Source: Dryas octopetala
Taxonomy: Eukaryota > Streptophyta > Magnoliopsida > Rosales > Rosaceae
Direction: 5' to 3'
Assembly: GCA_963921425.1 (NCBI GenBank)
Contig: OY992833.1
Location: forward strand, 20,731,454-20,795,453
Length of the DNA: 64,000 nucleotides
Positions 1-20,000 of the stretch are shown here, one piece after another (position 1 is the first letter of the stretch; every line of letters starts with the position of its first letter). The position numbers were made by a program, and so were the translations under genes. Below the pieces are notes generated by a model. The model had not been told where the DNA came from, ran no database searches, and worked only from the letters and a program-made list of their open reading frames with translations.

Positions 1-6008
<6,008 letters not shown>

Positions 6009-8099
6009 CTCTCTGTCAGGCAGAGATGTTTGAGTTTGAGGTTTAGAGAAGAAAGAAACTGGGGCCGGGGGAGACAGAACAAGAACTCTATAAATAAATG
6101 GAAGTGGGAAAGAGAGAGAAAAGTGAAATTATCACAACAAAAAAGTCCGAGCTGTCTTTTTCGTAGCAGGCTTTTGGAAATCTACAACAAACGTGGACCA
6201 CGTTATCCGTCACAAAACTACAGTGGACTGTCATCGTCAACCTTGTAATCAATTGATCATCACACCCACTACATGACTGCAGTGGTTGTGCTTCACGAAG
6301 GAAAGCAACAACACAATTGGTCAATTGTACTGTTATTTGTACAAGGAAAATGTGACAAGATTCTCTTTGTGAGATTATCAATAATGGTTCTTGATTTTTA
6401 TTTCTTGGACAACTTTTTCTACTCATTCGACATGACATTCCACTAGGCAATTGGGTTAGACTCCAAAAGTAGCAAAAGTTTTTTTCTTTTTTTGTTGGTA
6501 AATTGCATGTAACAAATAGTTGAGATAAATAAAGGATGAGATAAATTATGTGTATATGTTGTTACCAATTACGTAGATGAAGAAATATAATTGCCCCATG
6601 TCGAATACGCAATTGTTCAATATTTAGTTATATCTAAAGAAGTTAAGTAGAGAATAATATTCATACAATATGCAATATGATATGATGGTCGAAATATGTG
6701 AGCCACTGATAATTTTTTATTCTTTTAATAATAATAAAAAAGTGTGTATGTATAGAATCAAGATAGAAGGCGTATTAGTTTTTAAATATTTTATGTTTGG
6801 AAATTTGTTTGTTCTACAATATTTTTTACACGATGAAAAAACGGATCAAGATTTGAACATTTGTTGTGAATATAAGACTAAAATGTTATTGTCACTAGAG
6901 TTATAAACTGCACGTTCTTAAATATACAGTTAAATCTTTTTTGGTACTAATCTACAGCTGAATCTTTGAGCACCGGCACCGATGCCTTGGATCGATGGAT
7001 TAGTCACATGGCTTTTGTCTTTGCTTATCTTGATTAGCACAAAGAAAGTACCAAGTTGTTTAAAAAATATATATATATATATCTTGGTATATACACCAGT
7101 TATAAAAATGACAATTTAAGGTGCATGGGTGGATCGTGAGCATTGACTTTGTTGAAACACCAGGAAAATAGTGTGCGTGATGAATCAATAGTATAACCCA
7201 ATTCCATCACACCCATATAAGACATCTTTAAGAAGCACTCCATGAGTGATTTATGCTGATTTGTATATTATGAGTTGAAGGAATTAACTTGTTGGAGCTT
7301 TAGCAGTCGAGCTAAAAGGACTAAAATGGAATATGCTTGCTCTGGCACTCACGTAGAGCATGGAAAAACAAGGACCACTGACCATGCACCCTACTGACCA
7401 GGACCACTTATTTTGTACCAAACAAAACAACATGAACATGACAAATTGAGTCCAGCTCCAACTATCTCCAATTATAATAAGAGCATCTTTAATCCAAAAG
7501 CCTTGCTAATATTGCCTATTGGAACACCAACTTGACCAACTTGACCTCGGTTTCTATTCAGTGCATAAGAGGCTGTTGAGGCTCTAAGCATTTCCCAGAT
7601 ATTAGCTTCCTCCAAGCCTTTGATCAATTTTAGAAAGATTTAATCTCTGTGCTGATATTCCTCAAAACCAACTTACCTGTTGGGTTTTGGGTTTTTGGAA
7701 GCTGGGAGGCCAAGTTTGGGTCTTATCATTTCAAGTTCTTTCCCCATTTTTTTTTTTTTGGTGAATTTCTTTCCCCATTTGTTTCATAGAACCCACATTC
7801 TGTATTACCAGCCAGTCATCCACACATCTCACCATGATGAAAATATCATAGGTATAAACAGTTGTACTAAAAAAAACTGTACCATATATAAACTTTATTT
7901 TATATACAGGAGCATAATGACTCAAACTTATACTGCACAAGTTCATTCTTGCACATTGCCTCTACCAGTAAACCATAATAGCTGCTTAACTACTTAGACA
8001 AAAGCTGCAATGGTAAAGCTAACACTTAGCCTCACATCCTCAGCAAGAATTTGATTCTCACCTTTCCCTTTCTTGAATTAGGGGGAAAAAAACCTAAAT
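6009..8099. other. Intergenic region, AT-rich
   Basis: Lies between the 5' end of the channel gene and the 3' end of the LysM receptor gene, both on the minus strand. It should hold the channel promoter at its left side and the receptor 3' UTR at its right side. A short TA microsatellite lies near 7068-7082 and a T run near 7749-7762. No reading frame here looks coding. Confidence 0.6.
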
Positions 8100-11000
8100 T
8101 CATCTCGCTCTTACTGGGGGAGCCGCTAATCCGTCTTCTGAGATGTCAAAAAACAAATCATCGCTCTTGCATAAGGCATAAACAATATCCACCATACCAG
8201 GCCTTTTTGAAGGATCTCTATGCAAACAAGCAATGGCAACAGTCACAATATTCAGTATGCTCTCCATTGAGCATGACTCCGAGAAAAGCTCCCTGTCCAC
8301 CCACTCCTTCAATTTCCTTGCCTTCTCTTCCTCATTTCCCTCCAAAATCCTACCAGCACTTGCCCACAAAACATTGCCAGCTTCATCAATGGCCGGCTTC
8401 CCAGAAATAAGCTCCAGCAGAACCACCCCAAAAGAGAATACATCCATTTTTGTTGACACCACCCCATCAGCTAGATATTCAGGTGCAATATAGCCTTGAG
8501 TTCCAACAATGTGCATTGTTATGGCATTGCAGCCAGACTTTGCTAGCCCAAAATTGGCTATTTTGGCTCTCATGTTTGAGTCTAAGAGAATGTTACTGCT
8601 CTTGATGTCCTTGTGCACAACCTGTGGCCTAGTGTGCTCATGAATGTATTGCAGACCGTTTGCAACATCAACAGCAACACGCAGCCTTATTTTCCAGCTT
8701 AATTTTTCATTCTGGTTTTCATGCAGCCATGCATAGAGAGAACCATTTTCGACATACTCATAAATCAGATAGCAATTTGCATCCTCAGGGTCTATGCAAA
8801 AGCCCTCTAGCTTCACCAAATTGCCATGGTTTACCTTCAAAATTTGAAAATCATTGTCTTATCAATTATAATTCTAAAATTTGGACAAAATGATACATAT
8901 ATACTAGTATAGAAAGCCAAAACTTGAATGTCAACTTTTTTACTTCTCAAAGTGTCCTCTGCTGACCCAGAAAAAGTGTCCTCCTTTGGCAAAAGTAGTT
9001 ATATGTATATTAATTAAATTTCAAAAGCTAAATAGTAAATTAGAAACATAATTTTGTAGAAATAATTTATGTGGAAGTTGACAAAACTTTGGAGGTATTT
9101 TCAAACTCAAATGTCACATGCAACAGGTGTGTGTGAGAGTGCTAGCTGATAAATAACCCTCAAATGTTCTTCAGTTCTTGAGTTGGTTGAGTTGGGTGGG
9201 CGTGTAGGAAATAAATGCAAGGCCCATAGTCCAGGACATGGGCATCACCTCTTTGTAAAGTTTTAGGAAAGTTGGGCCTTTCAAATCTAGGCCTGGACTT
9301 TATCTAGCATGTTCCATGCTTCGGGCCAAGAAAGAACAAGAGAAGAGAAAGGCAAGAATGACAATGAGTGAATGACTAATAAACAAATTGTATGGGCACA
9401 TGTAGGAGTTAATGCAACACATGGTTCATGGTGTTATTTTTTACCAAATATTTAACTTCTATATGTCCAATGAACACAATTATTGACTTCATTTTTTTAT
9501 CCTTTTAGATTATGACTTCATTTTATCTAGAAATCGCATCACCATTTGGTCCATTTCCAATATCTTTCCTCTGAATTTTAGAAGAACATCACCTATGGAG
9601 CCATGGAGGCATTAATTCAAAGGCTTATATATTAAAGAAATCAAATACATGAATATCTCTTTCTCTGTTTGGGCATATTCAATGAATGGACCCAATTGTG
9701 ATACCACTGACAGAATACATTTTTCGCCTTGTTTTTTTATTAAGTATGTGCCAAACACAGTCAATATTTTAAAGACTCCAACCAAACAAGATACAATTTT
9801 AAACATCAAAACCCTCATGAGCAGACAGGTCACATTGTCAGAATACGGTGATTACCTAACCATCTTTATATTAGCATTAAGCAATTGAATACTTCCAACA
9901 AAGCAAATATTATAATGAGGTTTCTTTTCGGCTGTCTTTACTCTTGAATCCTTTATCTGTTGGGATATTAATTTTTCAACCTCTGCATCATACAGTTCTG
10001 CATCTTTCACTATTTATCGACTTTGTTCGTGTGCCTCCCAGCCAAAATATGCTTACATAAACTACAGGATTTATATATAGGCAATGTTTTCTTATCAAAT
10101 ACATATGTTATATTGTTTGACTTTGAATTTAGACCACACATTTTAGTAAGAGTTACTAAATTAATGGTCGAGATTGAGAGTATATTAACATAATATGTCA
10201 AATTGTCTGTAAAGAGAAAGTTTTTCTATATCTATATATTAATAAGAAAGTTATATGGCAGAATTTTCAAACTGATTACCTAATACGAATTTAGATTCTT
10301 TGCTTTTGTTTTTTGTGTTAATGTTCTGTTTATGGTTGAATTATGTTGTTTCAGGCTTTCATTCAGTAATTCTTCAAATAAAAACTATAAGTACTCTACT
10401 AAATACTAAACCCTAAAACGATATTATTTTAGTTATGAGCATGATATAGAAAATATAAGTAGTATAACTTAACATTAATCTATAAGACTAAAGTGGCATG
10501 AGATGAATGAGGTGATGATAGAGATTTAAATTCAAATCTTCATGTAAAAAGAAAACATTGTTTTAAACTTTTAATGTGAACTTGTGAAGCTAATAAATGG
10601 TAAAGTGTGTGCGGCGTGCCATATGCGAAAAGTTAAAACTTTACCAATACTATACTATCAAAAAACAAACTTTACCATGCACCCAGAAACTAAAAAACAA
10701 GTGAAACTATACCTTCTGTAAGATCTTGAGCTCCTCAGAGGCATTCCACTTCATCTTCTTGATGGCATAGACCTCTCCATTGATGCAGCCTTTGTACACA
10801 GACCCTTCAATCAAGGAATTCTCGCTGAACCCATTGGTAGCTCCTTTCAATTCTTCAATCTTAAACACCCTATACTTGTCCAAGCAATCTGAAACATCAG
10901 CCATGAAACTCACCTCCATTTCCTTGGACTCCTTATCTCCCTTCCCACCCCTATATAGAAATTGTTTCTCCTTCTCCTCATCTCCTTTCATACCCATCCT

Positions 11001-11834
11001 CTTCTTCAACAAACCCACTTTGTATATTGAAACCCCAACAACCAAAATCAACAGAAACCCAGTGATCCCCAACCCAATTGCCAATCCTGTAATGACTCCT
11101 TTTCTCTCAGTCTTCCCAGGAGGTGCAGAAGGAACAACAGCAGGCTGTGCTAGTTGTGGAAGCTGAGTCACTGGGATGAATATGGTGTCAAAAGGCTTAG
11201 TGTTATTGCCATTAACATCAATTATAGACTGTGTTGTCACCCCAAAACTTGAAGCAACTGTTGATAAGTTATCAGAAGGCTGGAACACATAGGAGATGAG
11301 ATGATTGACTTTGTTTTGCAACTGGGTTCTGTTTGGGCACTTGCAAAAGATTGGAAAATATGCAGTCACACCAATTGTGAGGTTGGTGGCTTCAAGATTG
11401 GGGTTAACAAGCTCAACAGATTGGTAGGTGGTGAGGTTTTGGAAGTTCTGGGTGGAGACATAGTAAAAAGTGTCATCTTTCTTGATTGTGAAGGAGAGGT
11501 TGGCATAAGAGATGGTGAAGCTGGTGTTGACAGAGTTGCAAGCACAAGAGAGTGGGACAAAGAGGGGTTGGTCGGGGATGAGAGGTGAAGTTGGGGAAGA
11601 GATGTTGCTGGGTTTTGAGATCATGAGGCGGCTGACTGAGAAGAGGTCAGCTATGGAGGCCAGGTCAAGAAAGTCAGGACCCATGGCTCGGTAGAAGGCA
11701 TAGGTTTGGCATGGGTAGGTGGTCTGGTTGGCTGTGCAGGTATAACCTTCAATGCTTGGTTGAGCATGTGAATGGTGAAGAAGGTGATGGTAGCAGAGGA
11801 AGAACAGGAGGACACACAGGAGTTTGGTTTTCAT
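8100..11834 (-). CDS. LysM receptor-like pseudokinase, LYK4/LYK5 class
   Basis: Plasma-membrane receptor-like protein with LysM ectodomains; LYK4/LYK5-class proteins bind chitin oligomers and signal through an active LysM kinase such as CERK1 (family knowledge). Two exons, 10713-11834 and 8100-8834, encode 618 residues. A signal peptide covers about 1-24. The ectodomain has C33, C42 and the paired-cysteine motifs CAC (97-99) and CKC (164-166) that bracket LysM modules, plus many N-glycosylation sequons. A membrane span lies at about 246-271. The kinase domain keeps the ATP lysine (K359) and ends normally, but the glycine loop reads IEGSVYKG, the catalytic loop is HKD (448-450) and the metal-binding DFG is NFG (468-470), so phosphotransfer is unlikely. 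The 1878-bp intron splits the N-lobe; LYR-type genes are usually intronless. A signalling role as a co-receptor is inferred from class only. Confidence 0.85.
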
Positions 11835-13900
11835 TTTCTACTTCTTTTTTTTGTTTTGGCCCTGAATGAGTGAATGGGGTTGTATTGTATCTACATGATG
11901 TATATATATTGTAAATCCTTTTTTCAAGATTGTAGTCAATGTGATCATGGTCCAACCCACCACATAATTGTTTCCACTTTCCACCTTCCACAATTAATTT
12001 CTGGTCAACCTGGACAAGGATTGGTCTAGCCACCCACTTAATAATCCTCTGTAGCGCAGTGGCCTAAAAAAAATTAATCCTCTGTAGCGCTCTGTTTCAT
12101 AATATGTTTTGTTTTTTCAGATCAAAGACTAGAATAAGATGGATGGTCATTCGTGCTGATTATGGAATTAAATTTTGAAAATTTCCTCGCAAAGAAATTT
12201 TTATTTTTTTGAGATTTCGAAATATTATTAAAACGATATTGTCAAAATTTTGTAAAAAGTTTTAATTGTTTTAGTTTAAATTTCTAACGAAATCAAAATT
12301 ATTTCAAAATTTTCATATTTTTAAACCCTCGAAATTTTCTAAAAATCCAAACTTTAATTCCTTGGTGCTGATACATATTTGCTATTACTTTATACGAAGC
12401 TAGTACTTTATACAAAGCGTTTTTATTCGGTAACGTTGTTATTTAGCAGCATAAGAAATTATCTACCAAGTGCTTCTAAAGTATTTCTATAACGTTAAAA
12501 GAAAACTTGTCTATTTTTTGCCAAAAGAGCATAAATAGTTACCATTTACCTGAAGTATGCAAGGGGAAATGCTTCATTATTTTTAAGCACGCAACCCGCG
12601 TAGCAGACAAAGATTGACTAGCATGATTTGCACAGAAGCAAGAATTGTGAACACATAGTTTGAAATATCTACCAGGTATGTGCCTTTCTAGCTAATCCAT
12701 TTTGGAAATTTGAAGCCCAGACCATACGTATGAATTTGACTTCATTGGTATTAATGTTGACGGTAGATGCCAACATAGTTTGCCGTATGGGAGAGGTCAC
12801 CAATAGAAGTCTCTCTCACAGAGAACATTAGTGGCCACCAGATTCAATTTTTCCAAAATATCATTATGTTAATTGTTGACTTTGCCATTCAGTGGTGGAC
12901 CGAACTTGGATTCTAGATGTGGTCATGGTACAGTCTTGACTCTGAAGACCAAATGACAAAACCACATAGCTTATACCTAGCACAAATAGTCTTGCAAAGA
13001 TGAAACCAAGAACAACAATATGAGTCTCATTTTTGTATCTGGTCTAGAACAACACTAAGTTCAACTTCTAAACATGCATCTTTTGATAGGAGGCAGAATC
13101 CATAAGAACAGAAAAGGCAAACAAGTGATACGGAGAATATTAAGCAAGCAATTTATCATGGATTACTATTATTTAATGCAGGTGCCATGATGATATGATT
13201 TTAGAGCCAAACAACTCACATGATTGCTTCTGGAATCATGTTGTTTCACACATAATCAACATTATGAAAAGTTGCAAAACCATTATTAGAGTCATTAGAC
13301 ATTGCCATTCAACGTGATTAAAATGCAAGAAAGGAACAACACCCACTTGGGAGCTGCATATGATTCTGACACTTCAGGAAATCCATTTTATTGTCACATC
13401 TTGCAAAATTCAAACAGACATCCCCATGATTTGTAACTTGCCTTGTACATAATTCTTGGAGGAGGATACTATACAAATTATAGGACATTTGATTGCAACA
13501 TGTAGTAATATATGATCTTTCATCACTTGATTTCTAAAATTACCAGCTCAGTCAAACATTCCTAATCTTGAAACACAGATAGGCTCTTTTGGATAAGTGC
13601 AACTGGCAAAAAAGAAGTCATGCTGCATACCTTATGGAATAAACAATAAGGTAAAGGAAAATATGACAGTTTAGTTGTACATCATATGTTGTCTATCTGT
13701 TCTCAATCGCTTCTCGATTTACAATTACTAAATCTGATATATAAACAAAAAAGAAAAACAAAAAAAAAAAAACTGCACAAGGAAAGGAGAAAACAGAGAA
13801 CTGGAAAATATTAAAAGAGGCCCAAAAAAATAGCTATACCTTTCATGCCCAAGTTGGTTAAGAATTCCCATTAAGGTGCACTTTTCAGAACATCAGTTAT
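11835..13900. other. Intergenic region
   Basis: Holds the LysM receptor promoter (right of 11834) and the 3' flank of the next minus-strand gene. An 18-bp phrase with ATCCTCTGTAGCGC occurs twice, near 12031 and 12075. Otherwise AT-rich without a convincing coding frame. Confidence 0.55.
11900..11909 (-). promoter_or_regulatory. Candidate TATA box of the LysM receptor gene
   Basis: On the minus strand the stretch reads AATATATATA and ends about 65 bp before the ATG at 11834, a usual plant distance allowing a short 5' UTR. Position and composition are the only support. Confidence 0.45.
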
Positions 13901-15410
13901 CTATCTCTTCATTATATCATCATTATTCATCTTCACAGTGAAATCCCACAGGTCCCCATATTTCTCATTGAAATCCCATATGTCCATGGTATTGTAGTCA
14001 GCTATCAATTTGTCACGGGATCCCCTCTCCATATTGTATATCTGAGGTTCAAAGTTGTGGGGTTGATCTGGCTTATCCATCTCAATGATGCAAAATACAA
14101 TTGTAAACAGACCGGCTCCAATGAACAAGTACTCCCCCTGAAAGACAAAGTAATTAGATATGATTTCTCAATGGTGATGAACAGCGTCATATGCTTATTT
14201 CTAAATAAAGAAACAGCATCTTGGATGGTCTAGTGTCTCTAATCCTTCATATATGTTACATCTAAAATTGGCATTACCGGAGCATGGAAAAACATCCCAG
14301 CTGCAATTGCAGGGAGAAAAGCCCATGAAATAAAACCTGTCAAAAGAATCAAACCAAATAATGTTCATTAACTGTAATGTAGGTAAATTTATGAATTATC
14401 AAAGTCCTGTGGTAAGCAATTATACCCTGAAAACCTGTAGGGGTTCCTACTGCTGCAACGTCATCTGCTATTGATCCCCAAAAGGTTCCTAGATTATAGA
14501 GATTGCAGCAATAAATCACGATTCTATGAATAAAAAAAAATTTATTCGTCTTTCGTAACGTTTTTTTTACATTTGTTGAAGTTAAAACTGACTGGACTGG
14601 TTGTCCCATATTCCCTATAACTCATAAGTCATAACTGGCTGTACCAGGGGAACGCTGCAAATTTAATTTCCATGCCTTGCAAATTAAGTCCTTAAAATTT
14701 TGTCAAAACATCACATTTTATAGTACAAAAAGACCAAAAAATTAATTGCCAATCATAACAAAGATCCTATATAGTTCCTCAGAAATATTTTATTGTCAAA
14801 CAGTCTTGACATGTTATGTTGTTAAAGTATCGATCAGGACCATTTACGGGATAAAAACGTATGGTTCTAATTCAGAGTTTAACAACATAACATCTCATAC
14901 TATGTACCAATAGAACATTATACTAACTTCATATAACTCTACCATTTTCCTAGTCAACTACTTTTGTATTTACAAAATAATAGTAACCATGACAACCCAG
15001 TTCTCAGGTTGTGACAGTGTGCTAAATAGAGTACCTTTATCCTCGCCTTCATGATAAGTGTGGTGCCCATCATACTCCCCATACTTAAAATCTTCCTGAA
15101 AATCAACCACTTAAACGCATCAAAATCAAAATAAATTCACATAAATATATGCATATAAAGTCTATGACTATGAGTCTGCGTATACCATGCTGATACTGTT
15201 AGTCCTCCAACGATCAGTGGGGTCTTCGTTGAGATCGGGCTCAATGTCGGCGAACCCAGCTGCATTCAACTTAGTGAAGCTTCTCTTCCCCAATTTGGAG
15301 GGTGCGTAGGTGTCACCAAGGGAAATCCTAACCCTAGTTTCCGATTTCTTAGAGCTGAGTTTGGGGGCTGCATAGTGAGAGACAACTGCGAGTGAGGAAC
15401 ACATCGCCAT
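13901..15410 (-). CDS. Small plastid-targeted membrane protein, family uncertain
   Basis: Five exons fit splice consensus and one frame: 15186-15410, 15035-15095, 14426-14488, 14278-14336 and 13901-14137, giving 214 residues. The first 45 or so residues are Ser/Lys/Arg-rich and acid-poor, like a chloroplast transit peptide. A conserved-looking acidic and aromatic stretch follows (KYGEYDGHHTYHEG), then two hydrophobic segments around WAFLPAIAAGMFF and YLFIGAGLFTIVFCIIEMD. The C-terminus is polar, with DFNEKYGDLWDFTVK. The layout suggests a thylakoid or envelope protein with two membrane spans. I have a weak memory link to a small protein of the chloroplast NDH complex, not enough to name it. 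The start is the only ATG with a transit-like sequence after it; splice phases all agree. Confidence 0.75.
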
Positions 15411-17099
15411 TGCTGGTCTATCTTCGATTTTGGCCGTTGTGTGAGGCTCAAATGCGCGCTTGTTTTTCTGTAACGGTAGGACATGTTAAAGTCACTGGCG
15501 GTGCTCGTCAATATTGAGAATGATTGATTATTACTTGCCACGTATTCAAGACGAAAAGCTTCTTGGTATTGACGCATGCGTGGCTCTCTGTGGTTCGTCT
15601 TTCTAGAGTTTGTGTCACGGGTACTATTAGTTTGATCGCTGATTTTGCAATTTGGTTAAAATTTGAGCGAGAGACAGAGAGCACTCGGCTCCTTATCCAC
15701 ATTATATTGGGCTTAGGCTCCATATAATGGATTGGTTTGCTTTGCAACAGCATACTGGGCCATGCATTGGTTTATTTAGGTGGTGTTTTTTGGGATGATT
15801 TTTGGACACTGTATCATAATCTTAACTCATTATTCAAATACTCGTACCACTTCAGCAACCCCAAAAACCAAGACAAGTTTATACATTTTCAAAATGGCTT
15901 AATAGTTCTCAATTCTAAATAATAATATATTTATAAAAAGAGAAATTCTGAAAGGATTTATTTGCTTTCTAAACTCTACATACTCACTACTATTATTTGC
16001 TTTCTATAACTTCTTATGTGTAGTTTACAAAATAAACTATAGTGTGCCCACTAATTCCAACTTAAAGGAAGGAAATTTTGGGTGTCTTCTAACTTGAAGA
16101 AAGAAGATGAAAATAATATATATTAGCCAAAACTTATCTCTACTAATTCCATCATTTTAGTGGGATTGGAAATGATGAGTTTTCTCTTATAATTAATCCA
16201 TTTTCTTCTTATCTTTTTTCATTCAAGTTAGAAATTTTTTCCTTTAATACATATAAATCTAGTCATTTATCATATTCAATTCAATCATATACACTAAAGG
16301 AGGCCTTATGGGCCTATTATGAAACTCATTTATTTACAACAAGGCTTCACCACACTAATACCACCCAGACTTATCTCAACGTGACAATGGGGCACCTCCC
16401 GTCTTGGTTTATGTTAATCATAATATTTTTTTATCAAACTTTCCATTTTTTCCTTAAGTGAAATTAAGAAAAGTAAAATTCTTTTTAAAAAGTATTTCTA
16501 AATGAATAAAAAAAATGTTCAAACGCATAACTCTATGAATAAAAAATAACCCCTCCAAAGAGGTGGATTAGGGTTGTGTTTCAGCTTGGATTCTTGGTGT
16601 TTGATGGCTCAATGGCAGAAATAACAACGGACGTGGGTGGCGCAGAAAAGAGGGCTACACAATCGAGGGGTAGGGTGGGTGGCGCCGGAAAAAGGGTGGT
16701 GGAGGCTGTGCAATTTTTAATTTGTTGTCAAAGTTCATTTTTTTTCTATTTTAATGTTTATTAGATTTTCTATTTGATTTTTAGTTTTCAAAATGCTTTA
16801 TTATATAAATTGACTAACTTAATACAAAAATTAAGAGAATGTAGCGGTATGTGTCACATTGTCGTTTTTGTGTAAATTTGGGTGGTAAATGACCAAAATT
16901 TTTTTCTGACAAATAAAAACCTAACATCATATGACACACATAAGTTAATGACCAAAAATTAAAATTATAGTTAGTACACTCTAGTATTATTATTAAAATG
17001 ATCAATTATAAAAGAAAAAAAAAAAAAAAAAAAAAGGTGGTTGGTCACTACCCACGGGCCACCCATCCTCTCTCTTTTTCTCTTTGGTACTAAACAATT
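15411..17099. other. Intergenic region between divergent genes
   Basis: Separates the minus-strand plastid protein gene from the plus-strand AARE copy 1, so both promoters face into it. A short GC-richer patch at 16560-16700 holds an open stretch from 16576 without recognisable motifs. A long A run lies at 17014-17034. Confidence 0.5.
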
Positions 17100-20000
17100 T
17101 AACAAGAATCATTAATAATTTCACAATATGACATGCCAAATATTTAAAAAAGAGAATATTTTCATACAACAACTCAACATGCATGATGCAGCGATGCTTG
17201 ATGCTTGATGCATAGCAAGACTTACTTTCGTAACCAATAAATCAAAGAAAGATAAAACTTTCACTACAACTCCACACACAATATCACAACAAAACAAACT
17301 AATTATTCACTAATCACTAGTTTCTGTATCTGGCCATCTGGGGAGAGAGTGGCTTAGCCTTGAACCTGTGCATATCCCAAAACAGCTCAACCTTAGGTAA
17401 GCTCTCACTTTCACTATCCCCTTCTCTGTATTTTTTATTCATTCTCTTTCTGCGCTTCTTGCTTACATTCTGTTGACTTTTAGTGCATATTCACTTACCC
17501 TTCTTTTCCTTCTTTATATCTTCTTGCTCAGTGCTTTCATTTTGCTTGTTCTGGGCTTCGTTTCTTTTCTGGGCAGAGTGGAAATTTTTGAGTTGCATGT
17601 TCCTTTGAAATCTTGGAGTATTGTATGAGGGTGAGTGTTATTTTGGAGTTCCCAATCTCTGGATCAGTGGACTGGCTATATAGTATACTTGGGATTATAT
17701 CTTCTGTACAACATTTTAAAAGGATCATTGGGTTTTGGGAATAGGTAAACAATTCTAAATTTCAATATGTGTTAGTAACAGAATTCCAGTAAAACCCATT
17801 GGCCAAATTTGGTAGTAAAGCCTTACTGGATGGAATCATGGGAATGGATATCAAATTTGTTTATGGAAAGTGTAAATTGAAAATGGTGTAATTTTAGTGA
17901 CCCAAAAGATCCCTGAAGTTATCAAAGGTGAATTTACTAAATTCGAATATCGAAGGTGAATTCACTAAATTTCAAGTTAAGTAGAATGCGAGGTGGCAGA
18001 TTGACTTGAAGAAAATAAAACGAAGATATGTAATATGCAAAATCTCACTTACCTGTTATCTGCATAGATCAAAATAATCAAAGTAGTGTTCTCGTTGATT
18101 ATGGTTTTTTTTTTTGTTATCAATGCTATTGATCGTTTAAGTTATGAACTATATTCTTTATTACCCTTAGGATGTCATATATTGACAATTGACAAACATG
18201 TTCCCATAGTTACTGATCTTCCTTGCAATCTACTCTGTAGTAAAAGATTGTCAACATTTTTAGCCATGGATGGTTCTAAAGCTGATTCATTAAAGGAGAT
18301 GCCTCTGGGGATAGATGCAACAACGGAGGAAGAATATACTTCGCAGTCTAGGTTACTTCAAGAATTCACTAGTATTTCCAGCATTGACAAGGCATGGATT
18401 TTCAAATCTGACAGTGGTACGATTTCTCATTTTTCTAACATGCATGCCTTATATATGTAATGTATGTAGTGTACGTATGTACATATCTACATATTTATAT
18501 AATGATACAATTTATGTGCCTCCTCTCTAATTGTAAGCCAAACACCCCTTTCTAATCACGATATTTGTACCTTAAACTTTGTTACAGGAACTGGCTCCCA
18601 GGCAATGTTTTCAATTAGTCAACCAAATCTTTTGGCAAACAAGAGGAGGAAATTTATTCTATCCTCTCATGTTTCAAAAGAAAGTAACAATTTTGTAGAC
18701 TTCCAATGGGCCCCATTTCCTATTGAGATGACAGGAGCGTCTGTAATTGTTCCATCACCATCAGGTGCAAAGCTTCTTGTAGTTCGGAATCCTGAAAATG
18801 AGTCTCCCTGTCAATTTGAAATCTGGGGTCGAGCTCAAGTGGAAAAGGAATTCCACATTCCCCAATCTGTTCATGGTTCAGTATATACTGATGGATGGTA
18901 ATTAATCATGTGAATGTTGTTTTACTGATGATCGCTTTTTCCTTTATATGATGTTTGCTGTTAGCCTTGTGTACTAGACACTTAGTGTCTATGTCTCTAG
19001 TGATTAGTAGTAGAAGTTGTAGCTCAATTTCGAGCATTACTCCTGCTGGTGTTTGTCTATATTTTCTCAGACATAGAAGAGTTCAAAGATCTTTCAATGA
19101 TACAGGTTTCAGGGAATTTCTTGGAACTCTGATGAAACTCTCATTGCTTATGTTGCTGAGGAGCCATCTCCCTCCAAGCCCACATTCGCAGGTCAGGGCT
19201 ACAAGAAAGGTAGTTCCACAGATAAGGACTTCGGTAACTGGAAAGGTCAAGGGGATTGGAAGGAGGACTGGGGGGAAACCTATCCTGGAAAAATGCAGCC
19301 TGCACTTTTTGTCATCAACATTAACAGGTTGAGTAGAATTTGTTTTGTTTTTATCAGTACCAAGATTAGAGGTAAATAGATTTCTTTAGCTGGCCAACTT
19401 ATTTTAAATTTCCCGATGCTGAACAGTGGAGAGGCACAAGCTGTTAAAGGAATTGAAAAGTCTTTGAGTGTTGGCCAAGTTGTGTGGGCACCACCAATTA
19501 GAGGTTCACATCAATATTTGGTTTTTGTTGGGTGGTCGGCAAATACCAGAAAGCTCGGTATTAAGTACTGCTATAACAGGCCCTGTGCATTGTATATGAT
19601 TAGGGCACCACTTTATGAATTGCAAGCTGATGGACATGAACTCAAGTGAGTTGCTTTGTGCTTTGCTTATGTCTCTTTAGTTGAGCCATTCTTCATGTAA
19701 ATTGTTTTGGAGGCTCATTGTGTGTAGACGTATGATATAATTGTCAAGTTCTTACTGTTCCAGAGATAGTTCAACTGAAGCTTCTCCTGTGGTAATTCTA
19801 ACTCAAGCCATAAGTAGTGCCTTCTATCCACTGTTCAGGTATTGTTTTTCCTTACACTTGACAGGGGTCTGTAACCTAATTCCTTACTTAATTTAGTTTA
19901 TGATATCTTATGTGGAGTGCCTTTTTTTTTTATACAGAATTTTTCAGAACTTATTAATATCTGTCTACTAGAAAACATTTTCTTCATGTCAAAGGGAAAT

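Noticed and set aside
10480..10620. SINE-like segment in the LysM receptor intron
   Set aside because: A GATTTAAATTCAAATC word recalls box B, but no box A, tail or target duplication was found.
12025..12110. Doubled CCTCTGTAGCGC phrase, considered as a tRNA or SINE fragment
   Set aside because: No box B or cloverleaf could be formed around it.
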